64,000 nucleotides of DNA from Isochrysis galbana (taxonomy: Eukaryota; Haptophyta; Isochrysidales; Isochrysidaceae), in the NCBI GenBank assembly GCA_018136815.1, contig CM030939.1, positions 5,004,760 to 5,068,759 of the forward strand, in the 5' to 3' direction. Positions 33,106 through 43,239 of the stretch are shown here, in pieces; the first letter of the stretch is position 1; each line of letters opens with the position of its first letter. The notes beneath the pieces were generated by a model. That model ran no database searches. It was not told the origin of the DNA and saw nothing but the letters and a program-made list of their open reading frames with translations. A program made the translations under genes and the position numbers.

Positions 33106-33394
33106 GGCTCACAGCTCACAGCTACCGGTAGTTCCTGTGGGAGTGTAATTGTAATTGTAATAACTGTGCCAAGCATGATTGTGATTGATGATTGATGGTA
33201 TTGCATCCAACTAGGTGCTAGGTGCTAGGTAGTAGTGGTAGTGGTAGTGGTAGTGTGGTAGTGGGTAGTGGTAGGTGGGAGGCCAGGCAATCAGGTGGCG
33301 GGTGGCGGGATGGATTATGGATTATGCTATATGGCTATGGCCTCGCTCGCACGCTCACTCACCGCGCGCGCGCAGCGCGCAGCCCTCTGTTTCG

Positions 33395-33486
33395 GACATA
33401 GGGGTCTCCTAGAAACACGGTGAAAAACACTGTGTTTTTGACTTCCGTAGAAACACACTGTTCCCGTGTTTAACACCTAGACACCT
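33395..33486. repeat. AAACACGG-type MITE fragment
   Basis: CCTAGAAACACGGTGAAAAA and ACTGTTCCCGTGTTTAACACC form imperfect inverted ends about 75 bp apart. Related to patches at 6.5 and 14.3 kb. Confidence 0.45.
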
Positions 33487-34130
33487 AGGGTTCGCACGCA
33501 GCGTAGAGAGGCTCACTGCGGCCGTGCAGATGGTCAAGGAGCTTCAGTGGGCAATCCAATCGAATCGCCCAATCTGAAACTCCTTGACCAATCCTTTTCT
33601 TGCACAATAAGCCAGTGCAAGACATTTCCATTGGCACTTTGGCAACGCCGAGGGCCGTGTTGCGACCAGACGTTGAAGTCGCGTTCCGTCGAAAGAGAAA
33701 GAAGACCAAGTTGCAGTTTTGTTTTTACGTTAAGCGGACACAAAACACCGTCACACTACAGACGCACCTTCCTCCGAACACCTGAGCACAGACACGCTGG
33801 CCTGATGCCGTGTCACTGTCACAACCATATTATTAGGGTGTTATATGTTTTTGCACATACCGTTATCTTCTACTATTCCAGTCACACTATTCGTCACGGG
33901 GTTCACCTGCAACACGTCTATCCCAAATCCAAACAACAAACGAAACTTCACGCCCATGCCGTGCTGAAAGGAGTAGTCTGAAAGCGCGCGCGGCGCGATG
34001 TGTCCACCACTGACCTTGGATGCGAAAGAGATATTGCAACGGAAGGCACAAAATACAATAAAATGTAAGCGGTCGACGTCTTTAGAGGTGAGTACGTGGG
34101 GAGAGTGTGCAAGTTAGTTAGGGGCTAATG
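33487..34130. other. No recognisable gene
   Basis: Both strands carry frames of 60-140 codons without known motifs; composition is AT-richer than flanks. Confidence 0.3.
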
Positions 34131-34134
34131 AAAA

Positions 34135-35305
34135 TTAGCCGGGAGGTGTGTAACAAAAAAGGGAATGTCGGGCCTTTTCCCAATCTAGCGCTAGAAGGAG
34201 CCCAGGCTCCCCCGTTTCTTCGAGGTAAGCGTGCGTCAGTTGCAGTAGATGCGTGGCTTCGCCGATCAGGCGGTGTGGGACGAAGCCTAATTGGTCTTTC
34301 GAAATGATGTTTCCGATCACCTTTTTCAGTCTATTCGTGAGTATCTTAGCTAGTATTTTGTAATCGCTTTGGAGCAGCGTTATAGGTCTATAGTTCCTAG
34401 GGTCTCGTGTGTCTCCCTTTCTATACAAGAGTATTATGTCCCCCTCTCTCATGGACACGCTCAGATGCCCCTGTTCTAGTGCGTGGTTTAGGACTCTTAA
34501 GAAGTCGTGTTTGACTAGTTCTGTGAAGCTTTTGTAGAATTCTGCCGGAAGCGCGTCCGGTCCCGCACTCTTGCCGCTGCCTATTTGTGCTATGGCGTCT
34601 AGCATTTCTTCCATTGTGATTCTCCCCTCTATTGCCTTTTTGTCCCGCGTGTTTATGGGGTGTGCCTCCAGCACCGCCTCTAGATCGCGGTCTGGTGGTT
34701 GTTGTGGTTGTGGTAGGCCTCCTGGGCCTGTGCCGCTTGCGTCAATCAAGGTGCGGGACTTCTACCGTCCCCGCTCTGACACTTGTGACTTCCAATACCC
34801 CCGGGGCGCGCTCGTCTGCTTGGCCTTCGGCGGCGCTGGAGAGTACCCCTCCTGTGTTGCCTCTCCTTTTGCTCTTGTGCCCCTTGCTGGGGGGCCTAGT
34901 CTGCTCTTTGTCCAGCTCCTTGTTTTGATGCGGCATTCCCCCATGGGGGTTCTGCTGCAGATGGTGCCGGGCCGGCCCCTCGCGCCGGAGCGCGAGGGCG
35001 GTACCGCGGCTGTGTAGGGTCCCGGCCCGGAGGCCTTCCCTTTGGAAGCGTCCCACTGGTGTGGTGTGGCTGGTGTGGCTGTGTGTTGTGTAGGGGGTGT
35101 GCTGCATGCTGGCTGCTGCCAGCATGGCGGCCTTGTTCGTGGCGTTCGCGGTGGTTCGCGGGCGTGGCAGGCTGGCTCCTGTGCCCACCTGGCTGGGAGG
35201 GTCGTCCTGACGCGGTCGCTTCGGCGACAGCGGCGTGTCACTCAAGCCTTCGTCCATCTCGGCGAGGGCAGCGGCAGCGAGGGAGGGCGGCGGCGCGCGC
35301 TCCAT
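34135..35305 (-). pseudogene. LINE-like element: ORF N-terminus and RT finger/palm start
   Basis: ATG at 35305 opens a 187-residue Pro/Thr/Arg-rich frame (MERAPPPSLAAAALAEMDEG) that stops at 34742. An overlapping frame at 34749-34135 encodes non-LTR reverse transcriptase: ITMEEMLDAIAQIGSGKSAG then PDALPAEFYK, NYRPITLLQSDYKILAKILT, KDQLGFVPHR and LLLALDWEKA with the first catalytic-site strand, ending where the sequence is cut. The YxDD block is absent, and no apurinic endonuclease domain is seen between the N-terminal part and RT. A frame shift separates the two frames. The matching C-terminal half lies head-to-head on the plus strand. Confidence 0.85.
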
Positions 35306-35309
35306 GACC

Positions 35310-35327
35310 CTATCAGTTTACTGATAG
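35310..35327. promoter_or_regulatory. Perfect hairpin next to LINE start codon
   Basis: CTATCAGT-TT-ACTGATAG, an 8-bp perfect stem four bases before the minus-strand ATG at 35305. Equivalent palindromes with different stem sequence precede the ATGs at 40498, 57144 and 59304. Confidence 0.75.
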
Positions 35328-35331
35328 TTGA

Positions 35332-36325
35332 GCTAACCCCACAAGAAGATCCGGACGCACACGACATAGGAGACATTCTAGTTGACAAGGAACATCGTTA
35401 CTATATGCGCCGAAATGGCGACTATCACGTAGTTCAGCTTAACGTTATGGGAGAGCCCCATATCCATGAGAGGGCCAACCCACAGCCAACACCGGACGAC
35501 TTATACACTCCGCTGAAATGGGGCCGAGCATACGACGGCCCGGCCGAGATGGCGTACCCGATTCCACAAGAATACACATGCAAAGACGCGCATAAATCCC
35601 TGGAGGATGTTAACGTCAAGGCGCTGACTAAAGCATTTCTTGCAATGAGGAAAACAAAGAAGCAAAAATCCACATTGAGGTGGGAAAAACGATTGCCGGA
35701 CCTCTCCGGGAAATGGAAACAAGTATCTCAGCTATACAAATACAACTTTTTAACGCCAAGAGACTCATATATGCACTTCAAACACGTCCTGCATAGGAGA
35801 ATAGCTACGGCGAACCGGTTCGCCGACGATCCGACATGCCGCTTTTGCGGCATAGCCCCCGAGAGCTCTACCCACATAGCCACGTGCATCGCGACGGAGC
35901 CCATTTTCGAATTCATAGAAGGACTTCTGGGGATGAATCTAAGGCCGGGCTCTGAATTAGCACAGCGTCTCTTTTGCTACCAGGTAGACAGACCGCATCC
36001 CTCCTCGGGGTACTTAGGTATCCTAGCGTGGAGATACATCCTCACGGACTTTTACAACATTCAATATGGCAACGCGGACGGTAGGTCCGTCAGGACTATC
36101 TTAAGAGCGATCTTTACGAGATACCACTTATTAGTAACGGCGAAGGTCGGGTTCTTCCAGAGGTTAAAAAAACAACGCGAGAACATGGGGCTACACGCCC
36201 CGAGCAACAAACACATTCGGAAAATGATAAGCCCTCTATACACTATAGACAAGGATTTCAACCTAGAAGCATCAGGGGACCTCTTGCAGGCGGCGAGAGG
36301 CCTGGATATACGGAACATCACCTAG
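35332..36325 (+). pseudogene. LINE-like element: C-terminal zinc-knuckle half
   Basis: From about 35332 (LTPQEDPDAHDIGDILVDKE) the frame is the C-terminal part of the LINE protein: HFKHVLHRRIATANRF, then the zinc knuckle CRFCGIAPESSTHIATC (C-x2-C-x8-H-x3-C), as in zf-RVT tails, and a long helical tail. It aligns throughout with 57670-59304. The frame upstream to 35042 is only antisense of the inverted N-terminal half. No Met start of its own. Confidence 0.8.
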
Positions 36326-36726
36326 GGTAGCCAGATCCCTTAATAGGAATCACATCGGAACATAAATCAAGATCTCACGTTATACCAATGAGAAGAGTCC
36401 GAATCAGAATTAGACCAAGAGACGAGCCACAGTCTCCCACCCCCTTCTCTCCAGCTCCCGGCCGAAGCAGCGCGCGCGGCCTCCCTGGAACCAGCTTCTC
36501 CGCTAAAGAGGGAACTGGGGAAGGGGAAAGGGGGTTGTTAGGGGTTAAGGTTGGGTAGCAGGGAGGTACACTAGCAAACTGCCTCACGCCGTGCACGTAG
36601 CGGAATTTTTAAGAAGATTTTTTTTATTCCTAAAATGGACAAATGGTATGGGCTCTCTCTACTCTAGTATTATACCATCTCTCGGATCAGCAGGCGGCCG
36701 CCCGGCGACGTCGACGGGGAGAGGGA

Positions 36727-36787
<61 letters not shown>

Positions 36788-36845
36788 AGAGAGAGAGAGA
36801 GGGAGGGAGAGAGAGAGAGAGAGAGAGAGGGAGGGAGAGAGGGGG

Positions 36846-36884
<39 letters not shown>

Positions 36885-37263
36885 AGGGAGAGAGGAGAAC
36901 ATCGACCGAAGAGAGAGAAGAAGAGAGAGGGAAAGGAGGGCGGAGGGAGAGAAGAAACTCCTCTCTCGACCGGAAGAAGAGAGATAGAAGAAGACTACTG
37001 CTGGGGGGCGCGAGTTCTCAGAAGGGGAATGAATTCTGTAGGAAGAGTGGGAGTATTGTGAGTCATGGGAGAAGAGAGAGTGGCTCTCTGTCCGATTGGA
37101 CGTCGTTACGTAGTAGTGGTGGTATCTTGGGCGCCCGGTTCAGAAAGAAGGTTTATTTAAGGGAAGGGGGGGGGGGGAGAGGAAAGAGAGAGAGTGGGGG
37201 GGGGGGGGGGGAGGGGGGGGGGAAGAGGGGGAGAGAGAGAGAGCTCGTTCGTTCCACTCTCTC

Positions 37264-37294
<31 letters not shown>

Positions 37295-37512
37295 CCCTTT
37301 CCCTCTCTCTCTCTCTCTGCCCCCCCCCCCCCCCCCCCCCCCCCCCTCTCTCTCTCTCTCTTCCCCCCCCCCCCACCCGAGCCGTCCGCCCGCCCTTCCG
37401 CCACCGCGAGGTTTCTCACCTATAAAGGCTTCCTTTCTCTATTCCCCCACCGAGCCGCGCTTCCTCTCCTCCCCCTTCTCTCTCCCCCTCTCTCTCTCCC
37501 CTCCCCCTCCCA
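36326..37512. promoter_or_regulatory. Spacer and NOG2 promoter region with (GA)n and poly-C tracts
   Basis: 36719-36892 is (GA)n with GGGA interruptions; 37165-37240 poly-G and GA; 37255-37320 (CT)n; 37320-37346 poly-C, then CT-rich sequence to the ATG. TATAAAGG at 37421-37428 lies 85 bp before the NOG2 ATG and could be a TATA box. Confidence 0.45.
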
Positions 37513-39787
37513 ATGGTCAAGAAGGGAGGCCCCGGCTCCTCTGGCAAGAAGAATGGCGGCCGTCGGCTTGGCGCGTCCTCGACGAATCCGAACCGTCTCG
37601 CCTCCTCCAAATCAGCCTCCTCAGGCCCTTCCCTCCGCTCCAAGGCCACGATCCAGAGGCTCAACATGTATCGTTCCAAAGTGAAGCGAGATAAGTCCGG
37701 AAGCATTGTCAAGGGTGGGCTCGCTGTGGGCGCGAGCGTGGCGAAGATGCTGCCTGCGAGGGTCGAACCAGATCGGAGATGGTTCGGCAACACACGCGTC
37801 GTTGGACAGCAAGAGCTGCAGGAATTCAAGCAGGCGATCGACCGGAGCAGCCAAGATCCCTACGCGGTGCTTCTCAAGAGGCACAAGCTGCCGATGGGCC
37901 TCCTGGCTGCGGGCGGCAAGGTGAACAAGGGGACGCGAGTCGACTTGCTCGGCGCACAGCCCTTCGCTCAGACCTTTGGGCGCAAGGCCCAGCGCAAGCG
38001 GCCCAAACTTGATCCTCTGCTCGCGAGGGGTGCCGAGGGGGCGGCGCACCAGACCGAGGAGGAGGCAGAGCTGGGCGCGCTCTTGGCGTCCGCAGTGGAC
38101 CGTGCGTCGGCCTACGACGAGGGTGTCGACTCCAACCTATTCCGCGAGGCCGAAGCCGTCGGCCCGAGGAACTACATCTTTGACGCTGGCCAGAGCCGCA
38201 GGATTCGCGCCGAGCTCTTTAAGGTGCGCGCCCGCGCCGCCCGCCGTGACACCGGCAGCTCGTCTGAAGCGCGGCCGTCTGCCCGGCGCCGCAGGTCATC
38301 GACTCGTCCGATGTCGTTGTGGCCGTCCTCGATGCGCGCGACCCGCTCGGCACGCGCGCGCCCCACGCCGAGGAGTTTCTCCGGAAGGAGGCCAAGCACA
38401 AGCACCTCGTTTTCCTTCTCAACAAGTGCGCGGCCAAGCTGCTGCGCCTCGGTGCGCGCACTCGCCGTGCTGGCTCACCGCGCGCGCCGCTTGCAAAACA
38501 GGTGCGACCTGGTGCCCACCCGCGTCACTGCGGCCTGGCTCAAGCTCCTCTCGCGCGAGGCGCCCACCATCGCGTTCCATGCATCGATCACCAACCCATT
38601 CGGCAAGGGCGCGCTGATCAACCTGCTCCGCCAGTTTGCCAAGCTGCACACCGACAAGAAGCAAATCTCTGTCGGCTTCATCGGCTACCCCAACGTGCGC
38701 GCGCCCCCGCGTCCTGCTGTTCGCCCTTCGGCGCGCGCCGTCGCCGCCTCACAGCCGCGCGCACCGAGCGCGCTGCGCGCAGGTGGGCAAGTCGTCGGTG
38801 ATCAACACGCTTAAGCAGAAAAAGGTGTGCAAGGTGGCGCCCATCCCGGGCGAGACCAAGGTATGGCAGTACGTCACGCTCATGCGCTCCATCTACCTTA
38901 TCGACTGCCCTGGTACGCCTCGCGCCCCAGCCGCGCCGCAGCCGCGCGCCCGTGCGCTCGCCCGCGCCCTCCGAGCCGCCTTGCGGCCTGCCGCTGCAGG
39001 TACTGTCCAGCCGAGCGGCAACTCTGAGGAGGATGCTGTGCTCAAGGGCGTCGTGCGCATCGAGCAGCTTCGGCACGCAGAGGACTACGTCGCTGAGGTG
39101 CTGCGCCGTGTGAAGCCCGAGTACGTGCGGCGCACCTACGGCCTCAAGGATTGGGTGTCTCCGACCGACTTCCTCGAGCAGTATGGCCGTAAGATCGGCA
39201 AGCTGATGCGCGGCGGCGAGCCAGACACCAACGCGGCGGCCAAGCTAGTGCTTCACGATTGGCAGCGCGGCCGCCTGCCCTACTTCACACTGCCGCCTGA
39301 CTTTGCGCCGCGCGAGGCGGCGGAGGCGTCCCAGCCAGACGGTGACGAGCAGCCGAGCGAAAATGTTCCCGTCGTGGCGCCCAAGCAGCCCGGCATCGGC
39401 TCGCTCGTCAAGGCGCACCGGTTCCTGCCCGAGGATGAGGGCAGGCGTGGATCCGACGGCGAGGAGGGGGAGAGGGAGGCTGGGGATGAGTCCGACGTCG
39501 AGGCATCGGAAGACGAAGCCGTCACCGATGACGACGACGTCGACGATGACGACGCGGAAGATAGGGAAGGGCCTGGCGGCGCCGACGAAGGCGTGGGCTC
39601 GAGCGGCGAAGAGCCCGACAGCAGCAAGAAGCCGGCTGTTGGCAAGCGACGCAAAGTGGGCGGTGGCCCCGCCGGTGAGGGTGCTGTTGCGATAAGGGGC
39701 GAACGCATGCCTAGCGGCAGTGCCGGCCGGCGCAACGCCAAGCAGCCCGCCTCGTCGGTGAGCTGGGATGACGTTTTTGGCGACTAG
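37513..39787 (+). CDS. NOG2: Nucleolar GTP-binding protein 2, 60S ribosome biogenesis
   Basis: Five exons: 37513-38223, 38295-38425, 38502-38694, 38783-38912, 39000-39787, joined into 650 residues. It is a circularly permuted GTPase of the NOG2/Nug2 family, which acts in the nucleolus and nucleus on pre-60S particles before export. The permuted motif order is visible: G4 NKCDLVPTR (split by intron 2), then G1 [14 protein letters not shown] (split by intron 3), then G3 DCPG (split by intron 4). The N-terminal NGP1NT region is present ([45 protein letters not shown]). The C-terminal 150 residues are acidic ([12 protein letters not shown]) with a basic end, typical of the family. Introns are 71-89 bp, starting GTGCGCGC or GTACGC. 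ATG at 37513 follows a CT-rich leader. Confidence 0.95.
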
Positions 39788-40470
39788 TTGGCGCGTGCGC
39801 AACGGCGTGCAGCCACTTGGTCGTTGTTTGCAGTCATGCGTCCGCAACCAACGACGTGGTGCAAGGCATCACGGATGGGGCCTCTGCCTTTGGGTCTGTG
39901 GCCGTGTGTGAGCCTACCGGTGCGCTTCATAGCCGCCTTCGTCAAAGGGAGACCGCCGCAACTGCGGGCCCGTGCTCGAACTTGAGTATCGCCTCGGAAG
40001 GAAGCCCCACGCAGCCCTTCCGTACTTGCATGGGGGGTCATGGTGGCTAAGCCTAGTGCTTGGCCCCGCCATGGAGAACCACATCGTCAACCAGCCGCCT
40101 TGGCGTTGACTTAGATTGGCATAAACCCCGCGTTCCGTCCGTTGCTCTCTTGCCCTTCTCGATGATAGCTGAAATTGACACACTGTCGCAACGCCGTGGA
40201 GACCGATATGCGCTAGCCCTCTAGAGTGCTGAAGTATCCATTGCCATGTCGTCGCAATACTCTGTTTGGCGTACGTGCACCGTGCCTTGGTTGCATCCTG
40301 CAGCATGCAATTCCTAGCCAACAGTCGATTTTTGAATTGTGTTCCTTGCGGCCAATGTGTAGCAAGACGTAGCTCCCTACCGCCGCTAGCCCAGCACGTA
40401 GCAAGCTCCAAAGAAATCTGAAGATTCTGGGCTAACACTGCTACTGCTAGACCGGTTTTTTCTACCTTCC
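39788..40470. other. 3' UTR and spacer
   Basis: No coding domain recognised on either strand. Ends at the LINE-like fragment. Confidence 0.35.
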
Positions 40471-40475
40471 GACAA

Positions 40476-40645
40476 CTATCGTTAAAACGATAGGGACATG
40501 GAGCGCGCGCCGCCTCCCGCCCTCGCCGCAATCGACGATGCATTCATGGACACCCCCCTGTCGCCGAAGCGACCGCGCCAGGACGACCCGCGGCCCGACC
40601 AGGTGAGCGCGAGGGAGCAGCCAGCAGGCCACGCCTGCGCACCAC
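40476..40645 (+). pseudogene. LINE-like ORF N-terminal scrap with hairpin
   Basis: CTATCGTT-AA-AACGATAG at 40476-40493, then ATG at 40498 opening MERAPPPALAAIDDAFMDTP, LSPKRPRQDD, which matches the N-terminus at 35305 (MERAPPPSLAA...LSPKRPRQDD). Cut after about 145 bp by the next leader. Confidence 0.8.
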
Positions 40646-41010
40646 AAAAAAAAAACCTTTTAATATTCTCGCCTCGCGCGCGGCCACGGGTTTAACTACT
40701 GTAGCCACGCCCACTTCCCTTCCTCTCCCTCGCTACCCGCCTCGCGGCAGCTCCCCTCGTGCACTACTTGGGGCCCAGGTTGCTGGGGGGGTTAGGTTGG
40801 GCGGGGTGCACCGACCCCTAGTGGATGTTCCCCGTCTTCCTCCTGTGCCTCTAGGTGGCCCGTTTCTTCTTGTGTCGGGGTGTGTGTGTCCTCGTATGGT
40901 GTGTTGGTCGTCTTTTATGCTGCCATTGTTGTTTTCGCGGCGTGGTTGCTTGTCGTTCTGTGGCGGGGGGTGCGTGCCTGGGTCTCAGGCGTAGAGATCA
41001 CAGGAAAAGA
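40646..41010 (+). repeat. LINE-like leader copy
   Basis: A-run, CCTTTTAATATTCTCGCC, CGCGGCAGCTCCCCTCGTGC, ACTACTTGGGG, then TTCCTCCTGTGCCTCTAGG; same order of words as 14563 and 56440. Confidence 0.75.
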
Positions 41011-41094
41011 TTGGGCCCCTGAGAAGGGAGACAGAGACGCCAAGGCAGACAGAGTGGGAGGGACGAGGGACTCCCTCCAGTGACACTGAATTAA

Positions 41095-41300
41095 TTACGT
41101 AGTAAACTCTTAATAGTCTCACCGCACACGCGGCCGTGGACCCTCTACTTTCTACTCGCGCAGCAAAACTTTCTACACCCCCACTCCCCCGGCCCTTCCC
41201 CCCCCCGCCATCAGGCGACTCTCCCTGTGCACTACTCGGGGGATAGGGGTAAAGGGCTTGGATATGGGCTCCGGTGCCCCCCCCCCCCCCCCTGTCGAGT
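41095..41300 (+). repeat. Second, diverged LINE-like leader copy
   Basis: TAAACTCTTAATAGTCTCACC followed by GCGGCC and TGTGCACTACTCGGGGG about 450 bp after the previous leader in the same orientation. Confidence 0.6.
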
Positions 41301-41549
41301 CGAGCGGAGCCGGAGGGCTCTGGGCCACTCCGTCGCGAGCGGCACCGGCGGTTAGCGCGGCGCCTTGGCCCTCCTCCCCGCCGGGATTCGGGTGAATGAA
41401 ATTCTGGATGGGGTCGGGCATCCCCATTTGGGTGTCTGGACTGGGAACGAACGGCGAACGAAGGGCTGTGGGGCGGAGAGGCGCTCCTAGTGGCCCTAGA
41501 GTGTTGGGTTTTAAGAGATTGTTAGACCTACAAAGAACTCTTCCCTCAG

Positions 41550-41690
41550 GGAGGGAGCCTAGGCTGCTTGAGTGCAGCGACGCAGCGAACAACGACGGAC
41601 AACGGAGCTGAGAACACCAGGATACACCGACTCACGAACGCACCGGAATCATTCACCCAAACCAAGCAAATTATCAAGCAACCGCGCAAC
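41550..41690 (-). mobile_element. LTR-element leader fragment
   Basis: On the minus strand TTTGCTTGGTTTGGGTGAAT, then GCGTTCGTGAGTCGGTGT, as at 5445-5500. It directly follows the methyltransferase ORF, placing that ORF between LTR and gag leader. Confidence 0.65.
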
Positions 41691-42597
41691 GCGAAAGCTT
41701 TGATGCGCCGGGGCCCGTGCCATGCTGCCACGGCTGCACAAACTGCCGCGGTCGCAACCCCCCGACTAAGGCAGAGGCCTCCGCGTGCATTCGAGGATTT
41801 TCGACGGCAACGAAAGGCGCGTCGGCACTTGCCATGGCGAGGAAGACTCTAGCGGCGGATTCGAGAGCCTGGCGTCGTCCCGGCTCCCGATCGAGCCACT
41901 GGCAACTCACCGCCGACAAATACGTGCACGGCGGATGCGCGACCACGAGGTCCCAACCGAGGTTTTGAATGTGAAGAGCATCTCCGCAGAAGTGGGGAAT
42001 GTAGTCGATCTCCGACGGTCGTAGATCGCACGTCGCGACGTGCGCTCCGGCGAGTAGGAACATCGAAGATACGACCCCGCTAGCTTCACCGACGACTAGA
42101 ACGCGGGGTGGAGGAATCCCCTCGGCCGCGTCGAGCATCACGGCATCGTGGATCGCCGCTAACTCCGCGCAAAGCTCGTCAAAATGAGTCGGCAACACGG
42201 CAGAGGGTGATGAATGAGTGCTCGCGTGCGGCCGCCGCAAGGCTAGAGCAGCTTCGGCGAGATGGCGGGGCAAGATGACGGAGGAACCGCTAGCCCGGGC
42301 ACGGGAGGCGGCTAACATTTGAAGCTCGCGCGTAGGGGCGCGGGCAGTTTCAGTAGACTTGGCGGCCGAGGAACAACCAACCACGGCGATCCGGTAGATG
42401 GCCTCGGCAGTGGAATTCAGGGGGAGGGGGTCGTCGCCCTGAAGTTTCGGTGGGCTAGACCTGAAGGGGGTTGGTACAGAGACAGAGGAAATTTTGCCGT
42501 TGAGCGTGAACCTTCTAGACGCTTCTAACGAACAACCCTGAGTAGCAACCAAGGGGAAGAAACACCAAAGGGCCAAGGGCTTGCATGTAGCTTGCAT
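41674..42597 (-). CDS. Phage-type DNA cytosine methyltransferase-like protein in an LTR element
   Basis: ATG at 42597 gives 307 residues. Residues about 165-300 match the small methyltransferase family common in phages: SAM-binding strand PRVLVVGEASGVVSSMFLLA, then HVATCDLRPSE; catalytic-type loop DLVVAHPPCTYLSAVSCQWL; then FVAVENPRMH and QPWQHG. The PPC and ENP pairs correspond to motifs IV and VI of C5-cytosine methyltransferases. The N-terminal 160 residues are unrecognised. The C-terminus ends soon after QPWQHG, shorter than usual, so it may be truncated by the element sequence that follows. It lies about 620 bp inside an LTR of the TGTCGCATTC family, in the same orientation. Activity unproven. 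Confidence 0.65.
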   Translation of the reverse strand: MQATCKPLALWCFFPLVATQGCSLEASRRFTLNGKISSVSVPTPFRSSPPKLQGDDPLPLNSTAEAIYRIAVVGCSSAAKSTETARAPTRELQMLAASRARASGSSVILPRHLAEAALALRRPHASTHSSPSAVLPTHFDELCAELAAIHDAVMLDAAEGIPPPRVLVVGEASGVVSSMFLLAGAHVATCDLRPSEIDYIPHFCGDALHIQNLGWDLVVAHPPCTYLSAVSCQWLDREPGRRQALESAARVFLAMASADAPFVAVENPRMHAEASALVGGLRPRQFVQPWQHGTGPGASKLSRCAVA

Positions 42598-42619
42598 CAA
42601 GGGGAAAGATTCCCTCACC

Positions 42620-43221
42620 TAAGAAGCGAACCTACACTGATCTCCAAGGGGAGATGGCAAATTAAACCTCAAATCTCGAGCGGATAGATAGATAGAGCAA
42701 CCGACTCGCTCGCCAAAACCTTGACCGAGAAGAAAGAAGCAAGGACCTACGAGCCAAGGGTAGCGGACCTAGGGAATGTGAGAGGAAATTTCCGAACGCC
42801 AACGCGAACGCCAAACGCGGGAAGGCAACGAAACCCTAACCAGGCCAAGCAGAACCTATGAAGAACAGGCCTGGACGACAACAAAAGTGAGCAAGTCCCA
42901 AGAAAGAACCGGAACCCCACAAGAAACAACAAGCCTTGCAAGAAGCTAAACAAGCCTTCACAAGGTAACCCGAGAGCCTGAGACAAGCACACAGCGAGCG
43001 ACAGGCGACCTGGCTCCTTTGGGTCAAGATTGCCCGAAAGGAGGAAATCTGGAATCTAGACCTGACAAACAGGCAAGACGGAAAGAAACGAGAACTCGAA
43101 TTCTAGGCCGCTAGGGACGAACCCCAACAACCTAGATATACCTGAGCTTCACCGTGTGGCCGCACGGCGAAGGACCTGGAAATAAGAGCCTGGAAATCGC
43201 ATCATCTAGGATGAATGCGAC
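42620..43221 (-). mobile_element. LTR and leader upstream of the methyltransferase ORF
   Basis: Starts TGTCGCATTCATC at 43221 on the minus strand and includes AGGTTTAATTTGCCATCTCC near 42660 as in the LTR at 50880-50965. Overall diverged from the other copies, so a different subfamily. A poly-C run at 43223-43237 borders it. Confidence 0.6.
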
Positions 43222-43239
43222 ACCCCCCCCCCCCCCGGT

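Noticed and set aside
35042-35331. Upstream part of the plus-strand frame ending at 36325
   Set aside because: It is antisense of the inverted LINE N-terminal half, not a real N-terminus.
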